Below are positions 13,922 to 19,260 of a stretch of DNA of 19,260 nucleotides, one piece after another (within the stretch, counting starts at the first letter, position 1; each line of letters opens with the position of its first letter). The stretch is from Bacteroidales bacterium. Its GTDB lineage: Bacteria; Bacteroidota; Bacteroidia; Bacteroidales; UBA932. Below the pieces are notes generated by a model. That model was not told the DNA's origin and ran no database searches. It was given only the letters and a program-made list of their open reading frames with translations. Location: assembly GCA_017617475.1 (NCBI GenBank), contig JAFZWC010000061.1, forward strand, positions 1 through 19,260, given 5' to 3'. The translations under genes were made by a program, and so were the position numbers.

Positions 13922-15445
13922 TTACTCGGTCGCGGCTTCTAACTTCTTCATCATGGTGAACATGAAGATGGCGGAGATGACGCAGACTCCCAGGAAGACT
14001 GCCCAGACCACCCAGAGGGGAATGTTGCCCCAGAGGTGACCGCCAACCTGCACCAGGAAGTTACCCAGGGCGGTGGCTACGAACCACATACCCATCATCA
14101 TACCCTTGTACTTGGGCGGAGCTACCTTGGAAACGAAGGAGATGCCCATGGGGCTGAGCAGGAGCTCGCCGAAGGTGAGGATGAGATAGACGGTGATGAG
14201 CCAGTAGGGGGAAACCAGGGTCTCGGGCATGCCGGCTTCGCGGGCGGCAGCCTGTACGTCGGGCGTATTGAGGCCGATGGAGGCGAAGGCCATGAGGGCG
14301 AAGGCCACGGCGGCTACCAGCATGCCATAGGCAATCTTACGGGGAGCGGAAGGCTCCTTCCCTTTCTTGGCAAGGGCCCCGAAAATGGCCATGGAGACCG
14401 GCGTAAGGGCTACTACGTAGAAGGGATTGAAGTGCTGGAAGATGGGGGCGCTGATGGCGATTTCGCCGCTCAGACGGCTGTACTGCCATACCAGATAGGC
14501 ACAGGCAAGGACCACTACGCCAACGCCGATCCATTTGCCTTTCTGGCTGGTCTCTTTGTCAAAGACGGAGAAGAGGGCATAGACGATGGCGATCACGGCT
14601 ACCAGATTCCAGACGTTGAAGGGCATGGATGCGATGCCGGAGGAGCTGCGCTCGGTGAATTCGTCGGCGAAGTAGGTGAGGGTGAGGCCGTTCTGGTGGA
14701 AGCTCATCCAGAAGAAGATAACCACGGCGAACACCAGGAACAGGGCTACCATGCGCTTTTTGGTCTGCTCGGGGGTGAGGGTGTCCACCACCTGGGCCTT
14801 CTCGCCCTTGGCGTGACCGCCTTCCACGTGCTTGAACCAGTTGCGGAAGATATAGTAGATGGCAATGGAAACAATGAGGGACACGCAGGCCACGGCAAAC
14901 GAGAAGTGGTAGGCGGCGTTGCCGTCAAAGCCCAGGCCGATGGCCCATTCGCGGATTCGGATGGCGGCGGTAGGGGCGAAGAGGGCACCGATGTTGATGG
15001 CCATATAGAAAAGGGAGAAGCCGGAGTCGCGCTTGGCGGCGTACTGGGGCTCATTGTACAGGTCTCCCACCATCACCTGCAGGTTGCCCTTGAAAAGGCC
15101 TGTGCCAAAGCCGATCAGAAGCAGGGCGGCCAGCATGGCTACCAGGGCCACGGAACCGCTGCCCAGCGGAACGCTCAGGAGCAGGTATCCCAGGAACATC
15201 ACGATGATGCCGGAGGTGACCATCTTCCCGAATCCGAATTTATCGGCCAGAATACCGCCGATGAGGGGGAAGAAGTACACCAGCATAAGGAAAGAGCTGT
15301 AAATGAGGCCGGCGGTACCGGCTTCCAGGCCGAAGTTGGCGCGCAGGAAGAGGGCGAATACGGCAATCATGGTGTAGTAGCCGAAACGCTCTCCGGTGTT
15401 GGCGAGGGCTAATGCAAATAGTCCTTTGGGTTGTCCTTTGAACAT
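13922..15445 (-). CDS. POT-family (proton-dependent oligopeptide) transporter
   Basis: Major-facilitator transporter of the POT/PTR2 group, which imports di- and tripeptides with protons across the inner membrane. The 507-residue product is hydrophobic with about 12 to 14 membrane helices. The helix-1 motif reads NTGERFGYY (residues 16-24); the second PTR2 signature FSLFYMAINIGAL and the late GELLLSPMGISFVSKVAP motif are both clear. Compared with the usual ExxERFxYY, the first Glu is Asn16, which may change proton coupling or may be normal for this clade. It follows pepD by 21 nt of AT-rich sequence without a visible promoter and is followed at once by the kinase gene. The nearby dipeptidase and TldD/E support peptide uptake and use. 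Confidence 0.94.
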   Translation of the reverse strand: MFKGQPKGLFALALANTGERFGYYTMIAVFALFLRANFGLEAGTAGLIYSSFLMLVYFFPLIGGILADKFGFGKMVTSGIIVMFLGYLLLSVPLGSGSVALVAMLAALLLIGFGTGLFKGNLQVMVGDLYNEPQYAAKRDSGFSLFYMAINIGALFAPTAAIRIREWAIGLGFDGNAAYHFSFAVACVSLIVSIAIYYIFRNWFKHVEGGHAKGEKAQVVDTLTPEQTKKRMVALFLVFAVVIFFWMSFHQNGLTLTYFADEFTERSSSGIASMPFNVWNLVAVIAIVYALFSVFDKETSQKGKWIGVGVVVLACAYLVWQYSRLSGEIAISAPIFQHFNPFYVVALTPVSMAIFGALAKKGKEPSAPRKIAYGMLVAAVAFALMAFASIGLNTPDVQAAAREAGMPETLVSPYWLITVYLILTFGELLLSPMGISFVSKVAPPKYKGMMMGMWFVATALGNFLVQVGGHLWGNIPLWVVWAVFLGVCVISAIFMFTMMKKLEAATE

Positions 15446-15466
15446 AGTTTATTGATTATTAATTCA

Positions 15467-16933
15467 TTACTTCACGGGAATGTTGGCAAGGATGGCCTTG
15501 AGGTACTCCCAGGTACGGGCCACGGAGGCAATGTTCACCTTCTCGTCCGGGCTGTGCGGATACTTGATGGTGGGGCCTACGGACACCATTTCCCAGTTGG
15601 GATACTTGGCACCCATGATGGCGCATTCCAGACCGCCGTGGGTAGCCATGATCTTCATGGGCTTGCCATACACCTTCTGGTACTGGTCCATGCACACCTT
15701 GTTAATCTCGGTGCCCAGGCGGGGCGTCCAGCCGGAATAGCCTCCGGCGAATTCCACGGCATCGGCTCCTGCCAGTTCAAAGACACAGCGAACGCGCTGG
15801 GCCAGGGCGGCCTTGGCACTGTCTACGGCGCTTCTCATGAGGCTCTTGATGAAGATTCTGCCCTTTTCCGTGCGGACGATGGCCATGTTGATGGAGGTTT
15901 CCGTAAGGCCTTCCATGGTGCGGCTCATCCGGATGACTCCGGAAGGGCAGGCCAGCAGGGACTTCACGGCGCGCAGCATCACGCTGTTCTGGATATACTT
16001 GGGTGCGGCGGGCGTCTCATCCACTATCAGGACTGCCGAAGGGTCGGATTCTGCAAATTCGGCCTTGATCTCTGCAAAGATGTTTTCGATGTTCTTGATG
16101 ACGACTTCCACATTCTCCTCGGGCAGAACCAGTTCGGCTTCGGCCTCAAAGGGAATGGCGTTGCGCAGGCTGCCGCCGGTGAAACTGACGACCTTCACTC
16201 CAAACAGCTCCATCACAGGGAGGAGCATACGGGCCATGGCCTTGTTGGCATTGGCCCGGTAAAGGGAGATGTCCATGCCGGAGTGACCGCCCTGCAGGCC
16301 CTTGATGGTAACCTTGAGGCCCTTGCTGCCTTCGGGCGTATTGTTCTTGCGGAATTTGAAACTGGCTATTACGTCCAGGCCACCGGCGCAGCCCACGCAC
16401 AGTTCACCTTCTTCCTCGGAGTCCAGGTTCAGGAGAATGTCTCCCTTCAGGAGGCCGGGAGCCAGGGCGTTGGCGCCGTCCATACCGGTTTCCTCCGTAT
16501 AGGTAGCCAGGATTTCCAGCGGGCCGTGCTTTACGGAAGGGTCTTCCGCTGCGGCCATGGCCAGGGAAAGGCCGATACCGTTATCGGCGCCCAGCGTGGT
16601 GCGGTCTGCGGTGACCCACTCGCCATCTACATAGGCATTGATGGGATCTTTCAGGAAATCGTGCCCGCTGTCGGAGGTCTTCTGAGGGACCATGTCCATG
16701 TGACCCTGGAGAATGACGCCCTTGCGGTTCTCCATGCCGGGAGTGGCGGGAACGCGGACAATGACATTGGCAATTTTGCCCTTGTTGTCTTTGATGGTTT
16801 CGAAACCGTGGGCTATGCCCCATTCATACAGGTGGTCAACGACTTTTTCCTCGTGATGGGAGGGACGGGGAATCTGGGTGAGAGCGTAAAAGTTCTTCCA
16901 GACCACCTTGGGTTCTAGTTCTTGAATGCTCAT
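15467..16933 (-). CDS. pepD: Aminoacyl-histidine dipeptidase PepD (peptidase M20)
   Basis: Zinc-dependent cytoplasmic dipeptidase (M20C; beta-alanyl-histidine/broad dipeptidase). The 488-residue product has the usual length (E. coli PepD 485). Metal ligands and catalytic residues are intact: GHMDMVPQK (His and Asp), TLGADNGIG (bridging Asp), TYTEETGMDGA (catalytic Glu and ligand Glu), DSEEEGELCVGCAGG (Asp ligand), and the C-terminal His in VGPTIKYPHSPDEKVNI. The lid domain lies roughly between residues 190 and 400. ATG at 16933 gives MSIQELEPKVVWKNFYAL, a normal N-terminus. It lies 22 nt after the DUF4831 gene and 21 nt before the peptide transporter, so peptides taken up by the transporter could be split by this enzyme. 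Confidence 0.96.
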   Translation of the reverse strand: MSIQELEPKVVWKNFYALTQIPRPSHHEEKVVDHLYEWGIAHGFETIKDNKGKIANVIVRVPATPGMENRKGVILQGHMDMVPQKTSDSGHDFLKDPINAYVDGEWVTADRTTLGADNGIGLSLAMAAAEDPSVKHGPLEILATYTEETGMDGANALAPGLLKGDILLNLDSEEEGELCVGCAGGLDVIASFKFRKNNTPEGSKGLKVTIKGLQGGHSGMDISLYRANANKAMARMLLPVMELFGVKVVSFTGGSLRNAIPFEAEAELVLPEENVEVVIKNIENIFAEIKAEFAESDPSAVLIVDETPAAPKYIQNSVMLRAVKSLLACPSGVIRMSRTMEGLTETSINMAIVRTEKGRIFIKSLMRSAVDSAKAALAQRVRCVFELAGADAVEFAGGYSGWTPRLGTEINKVCMDQYQKVYGKPMKIMATHGGLECAIMGAKYPNWEMVSVGPTIKYPHSPDEKVNIASVARTWEYLKAILANIPVK

Positions 16934-16955
16934 TGTTGTTTATGTGTTATTAGGT

Positions 16956-17951
16956 TTATTTTCCGTACTGGCTGTCGCGGCCCAGCTGGAACACGGGCAC
17001 GCGGGCGCTCACAATGGGTTTGGCGTCCTGGGTGAGGGTGACTTTGCACACCATGGGGGTGCGGAAGCGCAGGGGATTGGTCTTCCCGCGGCGCTGGGAG
17101 GCCGATTCGTCCACATTGGGCTGACTGCCCTCCGGCTCCAGGTTCAGGTAATAGGGCACTCCGCGGGTGCCTTCGGTGGCGAAACCGTCTTCCAGCAGAC
17201 GGAAGACCAGGTATTTCTGGGTCTGGTTGCCGGCCGAAGGTATTACCTCGAAGCAGCCGCTAAAGGTCTTGACCACGGTGTAGCCTTCAAAAAGGGCCAG
17301 GTATTCCTTCTCCAGGCGGTCCATTTCCTTGAGGGCTACCTCCATGGAATTGCCGTAGAAGTTGGCGTCCGTGTTGCCCGTGATGATGTTCATGCGTTCC
17401 TTGCGCAGGTTCAGGATTACCTCGGCGGCCTCTTCGGCCTTGTCTTCCAAGGTCTTTTCTACCAGAATCTTATGCTCGACGGGCATCTTGACAAAGCCGG
17501 TGTCCGTGAGAACTTCCTTGTATTCGATTTCAATGCTGGGCTTGGTGGGTTCCGTGATGCGCCCGTTGAACGAGGCCGATGCCTTTCCGGGGAAACGCCA
17601 GGTCTGAAGAGCGCCCTCGGCCTTTTCGGGGAAGCTCACCAGTCCCTGTGCACTGAGGGCCAGCAGGGTGGAATTCTCGGCATCGGTGGTGTACCAGGCC
17701 GACGGATCGGCCTCGGTGCTGGGAATGAGCGTGGCCTTGGAGACGGTGGTGGTCACCTGGTCTTTCTGGCGGGCCTCCATGTTCAGGAGCCGGCTGGCGA
17801 AGGAGGCGTAGGGTCCGGCGAAAAAGCTCTCCGTCCGGGCCTCTACCTGAACGGTGAAGGTGGTGCGGGGGAGGGCGTAGTAAACCTCCTGTGCCCTGAG
17901 GGTGCTTATGCCCAGGGTGAGCAATGCGGTAAGGATGAGAATCTTTTTCAT
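16956..17951 (-). CDS. DUF4831-family secreted protein
   Basis: Function unknown. The 331-residue product has a Sec signal peptide (MKKILILTALLTLGISTLRA, cleavage before QEVYYALP), so it acts in the periplasm or at the surface. The mature N-terminus VYYALPRTTFTVQVEARTE and the following FFAGPYASFASRLLNM and the stretch DQVTTTVSKATLIPSTEADP are characteristic of the DUF4831 family, which is found largely in Bacteroidetes. The remainder is mixed alpha/beta, with a probable helical segment at about 180-215 (VEKTLEDKAEEAAEVILNLR). No catalytic motif is seen. Its start overlaps the acyltransferase stop by 4 nt (ATGA), so the two are translationally coupled; this suggests an envelope role linked to lipid A or outer-membrane assembly, but that is inference. 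Confidence 0.87.
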   Translation of the reverse strand: MKKILILTALLTLGISTLRAQEVYYALPRTTFTVQVEARTESFFAGPYASFASRLLNMEARQKDQVTTTVSKATLIPSTEADPSAWYTTDAENSTLLALSAQGLVSFPEKAEGALQTWRFPGKASASFNGRITEPTKPSIEIEYKEVLTDTGFVKMPVEHKILVEKTLEDKAEEAAEVILNLRKERMNIITGNTDANFYGNSMEVALKEMDRLEKEYLALFEGYTVVKTFSGCFEVIPSAGNQTQKYLVFRLLEDGFATEGTRGVPYYLNLEPEGSQPNVDESASQRRGKTNPLRFRTPMVCKVTLTQDAKPIVSARVPVFQLGRDSQYGK

Positions 17952-18868
17952 TTCCAGCGTTTATGGGTCCAGAGGTAGTTCCAGGGCTGCTGCACAAGAT
18001 CTTCCTCCAGGAGTTTATAGTATTCTTTGGTTATTTCCAGCGCGTCCTTTCCTCCGGCATGTTCGGTGATGGGGACGAAGGTGATGCGGTAGCCGCCTTC
18101 TTCCCGGCACTGGTAGCGGAGGTAAACCACCGCCATGTCCAGTTTTACAGCCAGCCGGGCGGCCGCCGTGGCGGTGCGGGTTTTCTGGTGCATGAATTCT
18201 ATCTCACAACCATCGCCGCTGTAGGGGTACTGGTCCGCGTTGAAATGGTACAGATATTTCTTTTCTTTGTTCTCCAGCACGAAGCGGAGGATGCTCTCGG
18301 ACGGCACGTAGCCGTTGAAGCCCTGGTCCAGCACCGGGGCGGGCCGGTTGTGGGACATCACCGTTTCCCAGAGGGGACTGCTCATGCGGTGGTAGGTGAC
18401 GGCCAGGGCCGACGGATCGATGTCCAGGGAAGTGCCGTAGGCATACTGATTGAGGCCGCCGAAGAGTTCCCAGTTGCCCGTGTGGCCCTGCAGAAGCATA
18501 ATCTGGGGATACGTATCGTAGATTCTCTTCATTTCCTCGGGATTGGCGAGTTCTACGATGTGGCTTTCATGAAGCCGCTTCCGGCCTTTGGGACCACGGC
18601 AGGCGCCGAACCAGATCATCTCCGTGAGGATGGTGCAGAAGTGAGTATAGAAGCGCTTGCTTATGGCCTGGAGCTCTTCATACTTCTTTTCCGGGAAAGA
18701 GCGGGCCAGGTTGGCCATCACTACATGCTGGCGGTAGCGCAGGACGCTTCTGACAAGCCACGCCAGGCGTCGGCCCCACCAGCGGTGGTAGCCCAGCGGA
18801 AGCCTTCCCTTCAAGCGAAGGAAACCTTCCGTAATGCGCGCGCCCAGTGATGTTCTTTCCGTACTCAT
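17948..18868 (-). CDS. LpxL/HtrB-like lysophospholipid acyltransferase
   Basis: Acyltransferase of the lipid A biosynthesis (LpxL/LpxM, HtrB) family, adding a secondary acyl chain to lipid A, or a related lysophospholipid/ornithine-lipid acyltransferase, at the inner-membrane face. The 306-residue product has the catalytic HTGNWE block (His-x4-Glu in LLQGHTGNWELFGG), an amphipathic N-terminus with LPLGYHRWWGRRLAWLVRSV, and a conserved FNADQYPY region preceding the acyl-pocket part. Start: ATG at 18868; the open frame also contains TTG one codon upstream (18871), which I do not favour. A consensus promoter -7 element ends only 7 nt before the ATG, so the mRNA is probably leaderless. It ends in an ATGA overlap with the DUF4831 gene. 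The acyl chain and acceptor cannot be read from sequence. Confidence 0.92.
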   Translation of the reverse strand: MSTERTSLGARITEGFLRLKGRLPLGYHRWWGRRLAWLVRSVLRYRQHVVMANLARSFPEKKYEELQAISKRFYTHFCTILTEMIWFGACRGPKGRKRLHESHIVELANPEEMKRIYDTYPQIMLLQGHTGNWELFGGLNQYAYGTSLDIDPSALAVTYHRMSSPLWETVMSHNRPAPVLDQGFNGYVPSESILRFVLENKEKKYLYHFNADQYPYSGDGCEIEFMHQKTRTATAAARLAVKLDMAVVYLRYQCREEGGYRITFVPITEHAGGKDALEITKEYYKLLEEDLVQQPWNYLWTHKRWK

Positions 18869-18875
18869 CAATTTA

Positions 18876-18908
18876 CAAATATAATCAAAATCCAGGTAAA
18901 CCCCAAAA
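18876..18908 (-). promoter_or_regulatory. Promoter of the acyltransferase gene and downstream genes
   Basis: On the minus strand: -33 element TTTTG (18908-18904), a 20-nt spacer, then -7 element TATATTTG (18883-18876), an exact fit to the Bacteroidetes consensus TTTG / TAnnTTTG. Only seven bases (TAAATTG) separate the -7 element from the ATG at 18868, so transcription should start at or within about 3 nt of the start codon. Confidence 0.85.
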
Positions 18909-18918
18909 GGGCGAAAGA

Positions 18919-18950
18919 TTTGTTTTTCAGGAAAATAATGTCTATATTTG
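18919..18950 (+). promoter_or_regulatory. Promoter of rpsF and the ribosomal-protein operon
   Basis: On the plus strand: -33 element TTTG (18919-18922), a 20-nt spacer, then -7 element TATATTTG (18943-18950), again an exact Bacteroidetes consensus. Transcription should start near 18956, leaving a leader of about 64 nt. The two divergent promoters stand back to back with only 10 bp between their -33 elements. Confidence 0.88.
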
Positions 18951-18955
18951 CAGTC

Positions 18956-18984
18956 CTTTTTGGGCTTCCACTGGTCTCAAAAAG
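18956..18984 (+). promoter_or_regulatory. Stem-loop at the 5' end of the rpsF leader
   Basis: CTTTTTG (18956-18962) pairs perfectly with CAAAAAG (18978-18984); a G-U and a G-C pair (18963/18977, 18964/18976) extend the stem to 9 bp with an 11-nt loop. It would sit at the very 5' end of the rpsF transcript. It could protect the mRNA or take part in feedback by S6:S18, but the CCG bulge of the known S6:S18 leader motif is not visible. The rest of the leader (18985-19019) is AT-rich without a Shine-Dalgarno site. Confidence 0.4.
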
Positions 18985-19019
18985 GTATAAAACATTTATT
19001 AACAATTAATTAACAAACA

Positions 19020-19260
19020 ATGGTTAACCAGTACGAAACCGTTTTCATTGCAACTCCCGTTTTGTCTGACACCCAGATGAAGGAAGCGGTTGCCAAGTAC
19101 GTCAAGCTCATCACCGACAACGGTGGCGAGGTTGTGTACCAGGAGGATTGGGGCCTGCGTCAGCTCGCTTATCCCATCCAGCACATGACCACAGGTTTTT
19201 ATTACCTGATTGAATTCAAGGCAGACGCCCAGTTCGTTGCCACTCTTGAAACCCAGTATC
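19020..19260 (+). CDS. rpsF: 30S ribosomal protein S6, 3' end beyond window
   Basis: Ribosomal protein S6, which pairs with S18 on the platform of the 30S subunit. The 80 visible residues begin MVNQYETVFIATPVLSD and contain the conserved GGEVVYQEDWGLRQLAYPIQ (a close match to the bacterial S6 core GWGxRrLAYpI) followed by GFYYLIEFKAD. The full protein is usually 110 to 130 residues, so the gene runs past the right edge; rpsR (S18) and rplI (L9) normally follow. It is the only plus-strand gene in the window and is driven by a consensus promoter about 70 nt upstream. ATG at 19020 is the only sensible start. Confidence 0.96.
   Translation, partial: MVNQYETVFIATPVLSDTQMKEAVAKYVKLITDNGGEVVYQEDWGLRQLAYPIQHMTTGFYYLIEFKADAQFVATLETQY

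Noticed and set aside
14036..15412. Plus-strand open frame of 458 codons opposite the POT transporter
   Set aside because: Extremely Gly/His/Glu-rich low-complexity translation, the mirror of a hydrophobic membrane protein; no start signals or family resemblance.
15431..16918. Plus-strand open frame of 495 codons opposite pepD, and a similar one (434 codons) opposite trkA at 8054-9358
   Set aside because: Both are fully antisense to well-recognised genes and look like composition shadows.

Overview
The window looks like a chromosomal segment of a Bacteroidales-type bacterium (phylum Bacteroidota). Evidence: promoters of the Bacteroidetes form (TTTG, 20 bp, TATATTTG) with AT-rich leaders; few Shine-Dalgarno sites; a V-type ATPase cluster with a DUF2764 gene between subunits E and A; secreted DUF4831-type proteins; a Mmd-type sodium-pump decarboxylase cluster; and dispersed repeats whose translations read [10 protein letters not shown] or FDRAQASGEIS, familiar from this phylum. 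Coding DNA is fairly GC-rich. The species cannot be told from the window.

Layout: every complete gene is on the minus strand, so transcription runs from high to low coordinates. Only the last 241 bases hold a plus-strand gene, rpsF (ribosomal protein S6, cut by the window end). A 151-bp divergent promoter region separates rpsF from the minus-strand genes. In transcription order these are: an LpxL/HtrB-like acyltransferase; a DUF4831 secreted protein; pepD dipeptidase; a POT-family peptide transporter; a zeta-toxin-like P-loop kinase; tldD; tldE/pmbA; a GT2 glycosyltransferase; trkA; the four genes of a biotin-dependent, Na+-translocating methylmalonyl-CoA decarboxylase (mmdA, the OadG-like subunit, the biotin carrier mmdC, mmdB); a serine-hydrolase lipoprotein; and a small secreted protein. 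A strong intrinsic terminator follows, and within its footprint begins the promoter of the V-type ATPase operon (atpE, DUF2764 gene, atpA, which runs off the left edge). Most junctions are 0 to 30 nt or are ATGA/TAATG overlaps, so long polycistronic transcripts are likely. No stretch over 300 nt lacks a gene.

Functional themes: (1) Ion energetics. Methylmalonyl-CoA decarboxylation, the last energy-conserving step of succinate-to-propionate fermentation, exports Na+; TrkA controls K+ uptake; the V-type ATPase works on an ion gradient. (2) Peptide use. PepD, the POT transporter and the TldD/TldE metalloprotease pair lie in a row, with a zeta-like kinase coupled to tldD. (3) Envelope. The acyltransferase, glycosyltransferase, lipoprotein and secreted proteins.

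Most unusual: a family of short degenerate repeats. One copy is a palindrome between two mmd genes, one lies between pmbA and the glycosyltransferase gene, and two are inserted in frame inside mmdD and pmbA. Three of the four carry tandem copies of a truncated tail. The tail period is 21 nt (frame-preserving) in the two genes but 19 nt in the intergenic copy. Also notable are a probably leaderless acyltransferase mRNA, a terminator nested in the V-ATPase promoter, and a DUF2764 protein that resembles V-ATPase subunit C. I saw no CRISPR array, tRNA, rRNA, transposase or clear new defence system.
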